From Chthoniobacteraceae bacterium (lineage in GTDB: Bacteria > Verrucomicrobiota > Verrucomicrobiia > Chthoniobacterales > Chthoniobacteraceae), in NCBI GenBank assembly GCA_947476045.1, contig CANJNZ010000028.1:1-48811 (forward strand): a stretch of DNA of 48,811 nt, in the 5' to 3' direction. The notes below the pieces were generated by a model, which saw only the letters and a program-made list of their open reading frames with translations, ran no database searches and was not told where the DNA came from. Shown in pieces: positions 17,760 through 25,113 of this stretch (position 1 is the stretch's first letter; every line of letters starts with the position of its first letter). The translations under genes were made by a program, and so were the position numbers.

Positions 17760-18428
17760 ATGCAGCCAGTGCATGACGAACATTTCGTGAGTTGGAACCA
17801 GTCGCCCGAGCAGATGGATGCGTTGTGGCTTACAGGCTGGCGTCATTTCGGGCCGATCTTTTACCGCTATCGCGAAGCGGTGACGACGGACGGGCTGCGG
17901 CACGTCATGCCGCTGCGGATTGATGTGGAACGCTTCATCGCCAGCAAAAGCCAGCGCCGTGTGCTGCGCAAAAACGAGGATCTGGTCGTGAAAGTAAAAC
18001 GCGCGGTGATTGACGATGAGCGGCAGCGGCTCTTCGACGCACACAAGATGCGTTTCAAAGACAACATTCCGAATTCGCTCGAAGATTTCCTCGGCCCGGC
18101 TCCACATGCCGTGCCGTGCATCACTCTCGAAATCGGCACCTATGTCGCTGACCGTCTGATTGCCGCCAGCTACATGGACGTAGGCGCGACCGGCGTCTCT
18201 GGTCTCTACGCTTTCTTTGATCCCAATGAATCACGCCGCTCGCTCGGCACCGCGACGATGCTCTGGGAACTCACCGTCGCTCGACGCGCCGGCAAACGCT
18301 GGCACTACCCCGGCTACTGCTACCGCGAGCCTTCTATCTACGATTACAAAAAACATTTCGGCCCGATGGAGTGCTACGATTGGGAACATTGGAAGCCGCT
18401 GATAATATCGCCTGCAGAAAATCCATGA
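17760..18428 (+). CDS. Arginyl-tRNA-protein transferase-like protein without the usual cysteine cluster
   Basis: A 222-residue protein from the chosen ATG that resembles the ATE/Bpt aminoacyl-tRNA-protein transferases. Matching blocks are LTGWRHFGPIFYRY, MPLRIDVERFIASKSQRRVL, RKNEDLVV, then AASYMDVGATGVSGLYAFFD and RRSLGTATMLWELTVARRAG, and the C-terminal YDYKKHFGPMECYDWEHW. These enzymes attach Arg or Leu to protein N termini to mark them for degradation. The Cys-x2-Cys-x2-Cys cluster normally just before the PLR[IV] motif is absent (REAVTTDGLRHVMPLRI). Start choice is open: GTG codons at 17691 and 17739 extend the frame by 23 and 7 residues. The stop overlaps the next start in ATGA. Confidence 0.8.
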   Translation: MQPVHDEHFVSWNQSPEQMDALWLTGWRHFGPIFYRYREAVTTDGLRHVMPLRIDVERFIASKSQRRVLRKNEDLVVKVKRAVIDDERQRLFDAHKMRFKDNIPNSLEDFLGPAPHAVPCITLEIGTYVADRLIAASYMDVGATGVSGLYAFFDPNESRRSLGTATMLWELTVARRAGKRWHYPGYCYREPSIYDYKKHFGPMECYDWEHWKPLIISPAENP

Positions 18429-18778
18429 GCCTTCGCGTTTACACCTACGAAAAATGCAGCACCTGCCGGAAAGCCGTGAGCTTTCTGAATGCACACAACA
18501 TCCCATATGAAGTCATCCCGATCCGCGAGCACCCGCCGACCATAGCGGAGCTTCGTGCGATGCTTGGCCACGTCGGCGAACTCCGTCGTTTGTTCAATAC
18601 AAGCGGCCTCGACTACCGCGCGATGAAACTCAGTGAGCGCCTTCCAGCCATGAGCCTCGACGAAGCGCTCGCACTGCTTGCGAAGAACGGCAACCTCGTG
18701 AAACGACCCTTTGCGCTCACCGCAAAAAGTGGGGCCGTCGGCTTCAATGAAGCAGATTGGGCGCGGCTTTTTGCGTAG
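18425..18778 (+). CDS. ArsC/Spx/MgsR-family thioredoxin-fold protein
   Basis: A 117-residue protein of the ArsC/Spx superfamily. It starts MSLRVYTYEKCSTCRKAVSF, with a CxxC motif (C11-S-T-C14) as in Spx/MgsR-type proteins rather than the single-Cys pattern of classical arsenate reductase. The rest matches the family: VIPIREHPPTIAELRAML, then LRRLFNTSGLDYRAM, the LL-x-x-NG-x-LVKRP block (LAKNGNLVKRPF) and the final GFNEADWARLF. It could be a reductase or a redox-sensing regulator; the sequence does not decide. The ATGA overlap with the arginyltransferase-like gene implies coupling. The longer frame from 18371 lies inside the upstream gene and is not needed. Confidence 0.85.
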   Translation: MSLRVYTYEKCSTCRKAVSFLNAHNIPYEVIPIREHPPTIAELRAMLGHVGELRRLFNTSGLDYRAMKLSERLPAMSLDEALALLAKNGNLVKRPFALTAKSGAVGFNEADWARLFA

Positions 18779-18780
18779 GC

Positions 18781-19683
18781 CTACTTCACCGGAGTCTCAG
18801 CAATCTCGTAGGCGTAGCGGTGACGGGTTTTGATGTTCACTTTTACCGTCTCGCCGTCGCGATCTATTTTTCCGCCGGATTCCGCTTCGATTTTCACCTG
18901 TAATTTCACCCGACTCGACACTGCCGCGGGGTCCACGGGAATTTCTGTGTCGTCGCTCGCTTCCATCGAGAAATGCTTCGTTTTGATCTCATCGGGATTG
19001 CGCGGCATTTTCATCTTGGCACTGCTGACTTTGAGCACGCCACGAAATCTCAACGCCGACTGGCCGTCGAGCGTAGTGGTTTCCACGAACTTGGTCGTGC
19101 CCTTGATGTCGCCAGCTTTCATTCCTTCAAAGCCCTCCTCGCTCCAACTCTTGGCCGCGAGCTCCGAGTTCATCGGCCACTCAGCGCCAGGTGCGACTTT
19201 TTCCTTCGTGCCATACACCTCGTCGTCGGTCGGCTCGGTATCGCTCGCGACCGAAAGCAAATCGTCAATCACCGCGCCCTGTAATTCATCGGGCTCGTCG
19301 CCATTCACCTCCACCACTTTTTCTTCACGATCGTAGCGCAGATGAATCACATCGCCGGATTTGAAAAAATCTGCCTTGGCACTATCGTTCACGCACTCGA
19401 CATCGGAGATCTTGAGCTTCAATTCACTCACGAGTCCCTTCGGTGTCACGGCCACCACACCCAGTTCGCCGGTGAGTTTGCAGGCTGCGTTCATCTTCTC
19501 CACATCTGCATCCTCATTGTCAAAAGTGGTGGAAGTCTCGCTCTCAATGGCGATCTTAGCGGCGATACGAAAGCGGTCGCCTGCTTTTGCCGGACGATGC
19601 AGCCGAACCTCGTATGTTTCCTCCGCCCTCACGGACAAAAGCGTGGAGAAAAATATCGCGATGAGCAGTCGGAGCGAAGTCAT
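18781..19683 (-). CDS. Secreted protein of unknown function
   Basis: A 300-residue product with a signal peptide (MTSLRLLIAIFFSTLLSVRA, cleavage before EETYE). The mature part is acidic and beta-rich: YEVRLHRPAKAGDRFRIAA, LKLKISDVECVNDSAKADFF, VIHLRYDREEKVVEVNGDE, LRFRGVLKVSSAKMKMP and a C-terminal RHRYAYEIAETPVK. I do not recognise a named family; the build suggests a two-domain beta-sandwich in the periplasm. The ATG at 19683 gives a clean signal peptide; the frame can start at a TTG at 19698. It converges on the ArsC/Spx gene with two bases between stops and lies 54 bases downstream of the beta-propeller gene on the same strand. Confidence 0.7.
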   Translation of the reverse strand: MTSLRLLIAIFFSTLLSVRAEETYEVRLHRPAKAGDRFRIAAKIAIESETSTTFDNEDADVEKMNAACKLTGELGVVAVTPKGLVSELKLKISDVECVNDSAKADFFKSGDVIHLRYDREEKVVEVNGDEPDELQGAVIDDLLSVASDTEPTDDEVYGTKEKVAPGAEWPMNSELAAKSWSEEGFEGMKAGDIKGTTKFVETTTLDGQSALRFRGVLKVSSAKMKMPRNPDEIKTKHFSMEASDDTEIPVDPAAVSSRVKLQVKIEAESGGKIDRDGETVKVNIKTRHRYAYEIAETPVK

Positions 19684-19737
19684 AGTTGTTGTTACCAAAG
19701 CAAGTCAGGTGCAAGCGAGCCCAACCATTGTCACCCG

Positions 19738-20814
19738 CTACTGCTTCCTTCCGAGCCCGAACTGGTCGCCGACCGCCACGACCTTTCCGTCTTTGAACAC
19801 CACCTCGATGAACTTCGAGCTGCATACCGGCTTCCCGCTTTCGTCCTTTAGCGTAGCGACGATCTTTTTTGTCTTCGCATCAATCACGTCCGCCGTGTGG
19901 CACCACGCGTAGCGACCATCGAGGCTGAACGTCACCCAGCCGTGCCCGCCCGTGCTCAAGTCCACATGGCCAGTCTGCACCGGCGGTGATTGCGTCGCGT
20001 CGAATACATAAAGCCGCTTGCCGTCCTGATCACTCATCCACAATTCACTCTCGTCCGGCGTGAGCGCGCAGCCGTGTGTGCGATGGGTGATTTCCTTGCC
20101 CGTGTCGTCTTTGGCCATGATGCGCGTGATGATTTTCCCGCTCTCCAAATCCGCGATGTCCACGCCGACGTGGCCGCCGAGACAGATGTAGGCGCGGGTG
20201 TTTGCGTGATTCACCGTGAATGGAAACACGCCCTTTTCCCCGATGGGCGCGATCGTCTTCACCTCCGTGTCATCGCTCGTCTGCCAGACGTGAAAAGTCG
20301 TCTCCGAACCACCGAAAACCCATTTCCCATCGAGGCTCGCGATGGTGTTGTGCGCGCCAACATTTGTCGGCAGCTTCTTCAGCACATCGCCCGTCGCCGC
20401 ATCGGCCACAAACCATCCCGTCCCCTCTCCGCGCTGCCACCATCCGGTCGGCACGTAGATTTTTTTTCCATCGGGCGTGATGGCCGCACGGTCACAGCCT
20501 GTCTCGTAGCGCCGCTCCCACACCACCTTTTCACTTTCCAAATCAAACGCACCCATCAGTCGCGTCGTCGTCGTGTAATACGCGCAATGCGTCTTCGCGT
20601 TCGCGCAAAACCCGCGCATCCCGCCGTCCTTGAACGACGGCACTTCGATGCGCTTCACGAAGCGGTGCCCGTCATCAATATCGAACACCATGATGCCCGA
20701 ACCGAACCCGCCTGGCTGCGAACCGTCGGGGCTCGATAGATAGAGCAGATGTTTTTCACCGGACTCAGCAGCGAGGGCGGTCGTGGCGAGGAGGATGAGG
20801 AGTAAAGCGCGCAT
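19738..20814 (-). CDS. Secreted YVTN/YncE-like beta-propeller protein
   Basis: A 358-residue product with signal peptide MRALLLILLATTALAAES. The mature part consists of repeated four-stranded blades of about 45 residues, with recurring aromatic-Gly and Asp-Gly turns: GIMVFDIDDGHRFVKRIEVP, then LMGAFDLESEKVVWERRYE, AAITPDGKKIYVPTGWW, GWFVADAATGDVLKKLPT, VGVDIADLESGKIITRIMAK and CALTPDESELWMSDQDGKRL. This is typical of periplasmic YncE/YVTN propellers, whose ligands are mostly unknown. The start at 20814 places the signal peptide at the N terminus. It diverges from the next gene, with starts about 95 bases apart. Confidence 0.8.
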   Translation of the reverse strand: MRALLLILLATTALAAESGEKHLLYLSSPDGSQPGGFGSGIMVFDIDDGHRFVKRIEVPSFKDGGMRGFCANAKTHCAYYTTTTRLMGAFDLESEKVVWERRYETGCDRAAITPDGKKIYVPTGWWQRGEGTGWFVADAATGDVLKKLPTNVGAHNTIASLDGKWVFGGSETTFHVWQTSDDTEVKTIAPIGEKGVFPFTVNHANTRAYICLGGHVGVDIADLESGKIITRIMAKDDTGKEITHRTHGCALTPDESELWMSDQDGKRLYVFDATQSPPVQTGHVDLSTGGHGWVTFSLDGRYAWCHTADVIDAKTKKIVATLKDESGKPVCSSKFIEVVFKDGKVVAVGDQFGLGRKQ

Positions 20815-20908
20815 CCCTTTCACATGGCGCAGACGCGCAGTCCAAGTCGAGCAGCCATTGTGCATCGCCAGCTTGACGTCGCTCATTTTGAAAGCTCACC
20901 CTCCCCGA

Positions 20909-21277
20909 ATGAAATCACTCCTCACAGCACTCCTTCTCTCCGTCTCCACACTCATCGCCGCCACACCGACTAAAAAACCGCTCACGTCAGAAACCGACTA
21001 CGCCGGTATCGTCACCGTCGTCAGCGATACGAGCATCAGTATAAAAGGCGAACAAGGCACACGCGTCTTCCAAATCCATCCCGGCACTCTCTACGGCTCG
21101 CGCGCCAAAGGAAAACTCACTGACTTCCCCGTCGGGGCCATCGCCATCGTTTCATTCAGCAAAGAAGGCTCCGTGCGAAAAGCCGAGAACATCCACAAGC
21201 CTCGCGCCAATAGCAAAGTGGCAAAAGTCTTCGCCGAGAAGCAGGCCAAGCTGCCTTCTCCCCCTCCGCCCAAGTAG
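20909..21277 (+). CDS. Small secreted protein of unknown function
   Basis: A 122-residue product with signal peptide MKSLLTALLLSVSTLIAA. The mature part contains a compact beta domain (DYAGIVTVVSDTSISIKGEQ, RVFQIHPGTLYGSRAKG, FPVGAIAIVSFSKEGSVRKA) resembling the small OB-like domains of secreted DUF5666-type proteins, followed by a basic helical tail ending in a Pro run. The ATG at 20909 was chosen because it begins the signal peptide; the frame is open upstream to 20783, which overlaps the divergent propeller gene. About 120 bases separate it from the PhoH gene; I see no terminator there. Confidence 0.65.
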   Translation: MKSLLTALLLSVSTLIAATPTKKPLTSETDYAGIVTVVSDTSISIKGEQGTRVFQIHPGTLYGSRAKGKLTDFPVGAIAIVSFSKEGSVRKAENIHKPRANSKVAKVFAEKQAKLPSPPPPK

Positions 21278-21400
21278 CTCTAGACCGATTTTTCAGCACA
21301 GTTCAGCAATAACGGCGAACGCGCTTTCGGATTGTCACGAGGCGTGGAGTGTTTGGCATTGCGTCGAAAGGCGGCACGCGCCACGTTCCGCACGAATTTA

Positions 21401-22915
21401 ATGCCACCGAAGAACGCTCCCGCGACAACTCACAAAAACTATCTCCTCGATACGAACGTCCTGATCCACGACCCCGGATCGCCGTTTCAATTTCAGGAAA
21501 ACACGGTCTGGATACCGGTGGAGGTCTTTGAGGAGCTGGATCGTTTCAAAAGCGAAAGCTCCACGCGTGGCGCGAACGCGCGCGAGGTTCACCGCAGGCT
21601 GAGTGAGAAATTTCGCAACGCCGAGGACATGCAGAAGGGCGTGAAGTTGGAGAACGGCGGCAGGCTCCGCGTCTGCGTGAACCCGCTCGCGCAATTCAGA
21701 AACGGCGTGTGGAGCCTCGTGAGTGATTCGCCGCGCTTCCACATGCTTCGCGATTTGTTCCCGGATTTGTCGAGCGTGGACAACCGCATCCTCGCCGCTG
21801 CGTGCGCCGTGGCGGATGCAGAGAAGGACCCCGTCATCCTCGTGACGAAAGACCTGAACATGATCCTGAAGGCGCGCACGCTCGGACTCGAAGCACAGGA
21901 CTATCGCACCGATCGCGTGGAGGACACGGACATCCGCCTCACGATGAAGCAGAAGAACGAGGAGTATGAGACGTTCGACGTGTCTGGTCACTCGCTCCAA
22001 GCCTTCGCGAGTCAGGAAAGCATGGTGTTTGAAAAAGCCGCGCACTATCCGCCGAACCACTACCTGCTCGTTCGCAACGAAGAGGAGCCGACGCATGCAA
22101 TCCCCGCGCGGCACGTCGGCGGCGGCTCGCTCCACAAACTGCGACGCGACCGCATCACGATTCGCGGCGGGCGCTGGCTCACGGCGCTGAATCTCGGCCA
22201 GCGGTTTTTCCTCGATGCGCTCTACGACCCGGCGATCTCGCTCATCACCGTCTATGGCAAAGCAGGCACGGGCAAAACGCTCATGAGCGTGGGGGCCGCG
22301 CTCGAGCTGGTGCAGACGGGCGAGTTCGAGAAGATGCTCATCACTCGCGTTATCATGCCCACGGGAAAAGACATCGGCTTTCTCCCCGGCGGCATCATGG
22401 AAAAAATGGCGCCGTGGGTGCAGCCGGCGTTCGATGCGCTGGAACTCCTGCTCACACGCCCACGCAAGCCGGAGGATTTCGAGAACAAAAAACAGAGCCA
22501 GCGCAAGAACGACGACAAACGTGATCCGCGCGATCAGCGCGAGACGCCATCACCATTTAGCGGCCCCAAGCCCGCCGGCAGGCCGTGGGAGCCGATGATC
22601 GCGAATGGGCAGATCGAAATCGAAGCCATCACGCACATCCGCGGACGCAGCATTCCGAACGCGATCTTCATAGTGGACGAAGCGCAACAGCTCACGCCGC
22701 ACGAATCGAAGACGCTCATCACGCGCATGGGCAAAGGGAGCAAAATCATCCTCATCGGCGACCTCGGGCAGATTGATAATCCCTACGTGGACGCGCACAC
22801 CAACGGCCTCGTCTACGCCCGCAACCGCCTGCAAGGCCAGCCGTGGATGGCGCACATCAATCTCTTCAAGGGCGAACGCAGCGAGATGGCGGAAGTGGCG
22901 GCCAACCTCATGTAA
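21401..22915 (+). CDS. PIN domain-PhoH family ATPase
   Basis: A 504-residue protein fusing an N-terminal PIN-type nuclease domain to a PhoH P-loop ATPase, as in YlaK/PhoH2 proteins. The PIN part shows the acidic active-site pattern: YLLDTNVLIHDP, VFEELDRFKSES, SSVDNRILAAACAVAD and VILVTKDLNMILKARTLG. The ATPase part has the Walker A motif GKAGTGKT (near residue 288) and Walker B IFIVDEAQQLTPHE. A charged insert of about 45 residues (FENKKQSQRKNDDKRDP and following) precedes the Walker B strand. PhoH2 proteins unwind and cut RNA in mycobacteria. I chose the ATG at 21401; upstream residues in the frame look non-coding. The GT9 gene follows after nine bases. Confidence 0.93.
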   Translation: MPPKNAPATTHKNYLLDTNVLIHDPGSPFQFQENTVWIPVEVFEELDRFKSESSTRGANAREVHRRLSEKFRNAEDMQKGVKLENGGRLRVCVNPLAQFRNGVWSLVSDSPRFHMLRDLFPDLSSVDNRILAAACAVADAEKDPVILVTKDLNMILKARTLGLEAQDYRTDRVEDTDIRLTMKQKNEEYETFDVSGHSLQAFASQESMVFEKAAHYPPNHYLLVRNEEEPTHAIPARHVGGGSLHKLRRDRITIRGGRWLTALNLGQRFFLDALYDPAISLITVYGKAGTGKTLMSVGAALELVQTGEFEKMLITRVIMPTGKDIGFLPGGIMEKMAPWVQPAFDALELLLTRPRKPEDFENKKQSQRKNDDKRDPRDQRETPSPFSGPKPAGRPWEPMIANGQIEIEAITHIRGRSIPNAIFIVDEAQQLTPHESKTLITRMGKGSKIILIGDLGQIDNPYVDAHTNGLVYARNRLQGQPWMAHINLFKGERSEMAEVAANLM

Positions 22916-22924
22916 CGATAGACG

Positions 22925-23836
22925 ATGAAGCCCCGCATCCTCGCCATCCGTGGTGGCGCGATAGGCGACTTCATTCTCACGCTCCCCGCGCTGCGCCTGC
23001 TGCGCGAGGCATTCCCGCACTGCCACCTCGAAGTCCTCGGCTACCGCCACATCGCCGCGCTCGCGCTGCACGGCGGCCCCGAGCCCGGCACGACCTACGC
23101 CGACGCCACGCGTAGCATCGAATACGGACCGCTCGCCGGCTTCTTCGCGCGCAACGGCAACCTCTCGTCCGAACTGTGCGAATACTTCGCGTCATTCCAG
23201 CAAGTCGTAAGCTGGCTCTTTGATCCCGACGGCATCTTCGAGACCAACGTGAAGCGGGCCGGAGTAAAAAACTATCTCTCCGCCTACACACCCATCACCG
23301 ACGAAAACCACGCCAGCACACAACTCGCACGCGGCCTCGAAAGCATGGCCCTCTTCCTCGACGACCCTGCGGCAAAGCTCATCCCCACCCCCGAATCCCA
23401 CCAAGCCGCCGAAACGTTTCTTTCGTCATCCGCCATCCGAAATTCGTCATTCACCGCCATTCACCCAGGCAGCGGAAGCCCGCGAAAAAACTGGCCCTTG
23501 GAAAAATGGCGCGCCCTCGCCGGAGAAATCAAAGATCCGCTACTCATCATCGGCGGCGAAGCCGACACCGCATCGCTCGATTCACTCGCCCCGCACGCCA
23601 CCCTCATCGCCCGCGACCTGCCACTGCCCACGCTCGCCGCGCTGCTCACGCGCTCCACACGTTATTTCGGCCACGACACCGGCATCTCCCATCTCGCCGC
23701 CGCAGTGGGAGCAAAATGCACACTCCTCTTCGGCCCCACCGACCCCGCCGTGTGGGCACCGCAGGGCACTCACGTAAAAATCCTGCGCACACCCGATCTC
23801 TCCACGCTCACACCAAAAGATGTGCTGCGGAATTAA
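22925..23836 (+). CDS. Glycosyltransferase family 9 (heptosyltransferase-like)
   Basis: A 303-residue GT9 protein like the ADP-heptose:LPS heptosyltransferases. Visible signatures are MKPRILAIRGGAIGDFILTL at the start (the GGAIGD acceptor-side loop), ALRLLREAFP, HPGSGSPRKNWPLEKWRAL (nucleotide-sugar side), FGHDTGISHLAAAVGA and TLLFGPTDPAVWAP. Such enzymes build the lipopolysaccharide core at the inner face of the inner membrane. Residues about 166-178 (FLSSSAIRNSSFT) are encoded by a short copy of the dispersed TTCGTCATTC repeat and fall between conserved blocks, so they look like an in-frame insertion. A bidirectional hairpin terminator lies just downstream. Confidence 0.92.
   Translation: MKPRILAIRGGAIGDFILTLPALRLLREAFPHCHLEVLGYRHIAALALHGGPEPGTTYADATRSIEYGPLAGFFARNGNLSSELCEYFASFQQVVSWLFDPDGIFETNVKRAGVKNYLSAYTPITDENHASTQLARGLESMALFLDDPAAKLIPTPESHQAAETFLSSSAIRNSSFTAIHPGSGSPRKNWPLEKWRALAGEIKDPLLIIGGEADTASLDSLAPHATLIARDLPLPTLAALLTRSTRYFGHDTGISHLAAAVGAKCTLLFGPTDPAVWAPQGTHVKILRTPDLSTLTPKDVLRN
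23422..23456. repeat. Dispersed repeat words inside the GT9 coding sequence
   Basis: Bases 23422-23456 contain TTCGTCATCCGCCATCCGAA and, overlapping its end, AATTCGTCATTC: two tandem copies of the TTCGTCATYC word also seen in intergenic form near 3828, 12572 and 31200. Here it stays in frame and encodes a Ser-rich linker just before the conserved HPGSGSP block. Confidence 0.55.
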
Positions 23837-23840
23837 CCCA

Positions 23841-23880
23841 AAACAAAACGCCGCCCGGCTCTTGCGAGACGGACGGCGCG
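23841..23880 (-). terminator. Rho-independent terminator of the aminotransferase gene
   Basis: Read on the minus strand, a GC-rich stem (CGCCGTCCG ... CGGGCGGCG, nine pairs with one G-T) is followed at once by TTTTGTTTT. It begins about 40 bases after the aminotransferase stop at 23917. On the plus strand the same hairpin stands 12 bases after the GT9 stop but has no run of T, so it is mainly a leftward terminator. Confidence 0.85.
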
Positions 23881-23916
23881 GTTTGAAAAATCAGACCCGT
23901 TTGGCGGGCTGAAGGT

Positions 23917-25080
23917 TTACAGCGAGCGGCAGAATTCCTCGAACCGGTCGAGGCCCTTCTTGATGATGTCGAGGCTCGTAGCGTAGCTGAAGCGCACGGT
24001 GCGGTCGTCGCCGAATGCAATGCCGGGGACGACGGCGACGTGGTGCTTGCCGAGCAGACGATCTGCAAAGTTGGTCGAACTCAAACCGAAGCCGCTGATA
24101 TCGGCGAGGACGTAGAACGCGCCCTGCGGGGTGACAACTTTGACTTTCGGGATGCTGGTGAGGCGCTCGACCATGTATTGGCGGCGGATGTCGAATTCCG
24201 AACGCATGTCCTCCACGGGACTCTGGTCGCCTTTCAACGCGGCGAGTGCGCCTTTTTGTGCGAAGCTCGTGCAGCCGCTGGTGCTGTGGCTCTGGATGGC
24301 GTCCACGGCTTTGGCGATGGCCTCGGGTGCACCGAGGTAGCCGATCCGCCAGCCGGTCATCGCGTAGCTTTTGCTGAAGCCGTTGACGGTGATGGTGAGG
24401 TCGTAAAGTTCTTTGCTCAGCGATGCGATGGAGACGTGTTTCACGTCGTCATAAGTGAGTTTCTCGTAGATTTCGTCGGACAAAATGATGATGTCCTCAG
24501 CGAGTGCGACTTCGCCGAGCGCTGCGAGTTCCTCGCGGGTGTAAACGGCGCCGGTCGGGTTGCCAGGGCTGTTGATGATGACCATCTTGGTGCGCGGCGA
24601 CATGGCGGACTCGAATTCCTCGGCGGTCATTTTCCAGCCGTTCTCGGCTTTCGTTTCCACGATGATGGGCTCGCCACCGGCGAGGCGCACCATTTCAGGA
24701 TAGCTGAGCCAGTAAGGCGCGGGGATGACGACTTCATCGCCTTCGCCGACGCAGGCGAGAATGGCGTTGAGGCATGAGTGCTTCGCGCCGTTGCTCACGA
24801 CGATCTGGCTGGGCTTGTAGTCGAGTTCGTTGTCTTTTTTGAACTTCTCGCTGATGGCCTGGCGCAGTTCGGGGATGCCGCTGCTCGGGGCGTATTTGGT
24901 GAAGCCGGCTTTGAGAGCCTCGATGCAGGCGGCTTTGATGTGCTCGGGCGTGTCGAAGTCCGGCTCTCCTGCGCCGAAACTGCAAACATCAATGCCTTCG
25001 GCTTTCATCGCCTTGGCTTTGCTGTCAATGGCGAGCGTGAGCGAGGGGCTGAGAATAGTGGAACGATGGGCGAGTGACAT
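23917..25080 (-). CDS. aspC: Aspartate aminotransferase-type class I aminotransferase
   Basis: A PLP-dependent class I aminotransferase of 387 residues, close to the bacterial subgroup Ib aspartate/prephenate aminotransferases. Features are GAGEPDFDTPEHIKAACIEA, TKYAPSSGIPELRQAI, SPGNPTGAVY (the NPxG loop), SDEIYEKLTYD, and the cofactor lysine K237 in NGFSKSYAMTGWRIGYLG. The C-terminal VRFSYATSLDIIKKGLDR carries the arginine that binds the substrate carboxylate (R in VRFSYA). It transfers amino groups between aspartate and 2-oxoglutarate and may also serve aromatic amino acid synthesis. It lies 33 bases downstream of the ndk-like gene on the same strand and ends at the terminator described above. 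Confidence 0.92.
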   Translation of the reverse strand: MSLAHRSTILSPSLTLAIDSKAKAMKAEGIDVCSFGAGEPDFDTPEHIKAACIEALKAGFTKYAPSSGIPELRQAISEKFKKDNELDYKPSQIVVSNGAKHSCLNAILACVGEGDEVVIPAPYWLSYPEMVRLAGGEPIIVETKAENGWKMTAEEFESAMSPRTKMVIINSPGNPTGAVYTREELAALGEVALAEDIIILSDEIYEKLTYDDVKHVSIASLSKELYDLTITVNGFSKSYAMTGWRIGYLGAPEAIAKAVDAIQSHSTSGCTSFAQKGALAALKGDQSPVEDMRSEFDIRRQYMVERLTSIPKVKVVTPQGAFYVLADISGFGLSSTNFADRLLGKHHVAVVPGIAFGDDRTVRFSYATSLDIIKKGLDRFEEFCRSL

Positions 25081-25113
25081 GGTGATATAGGATGTTTTGG
25101 ATTTTTGTTTTGG

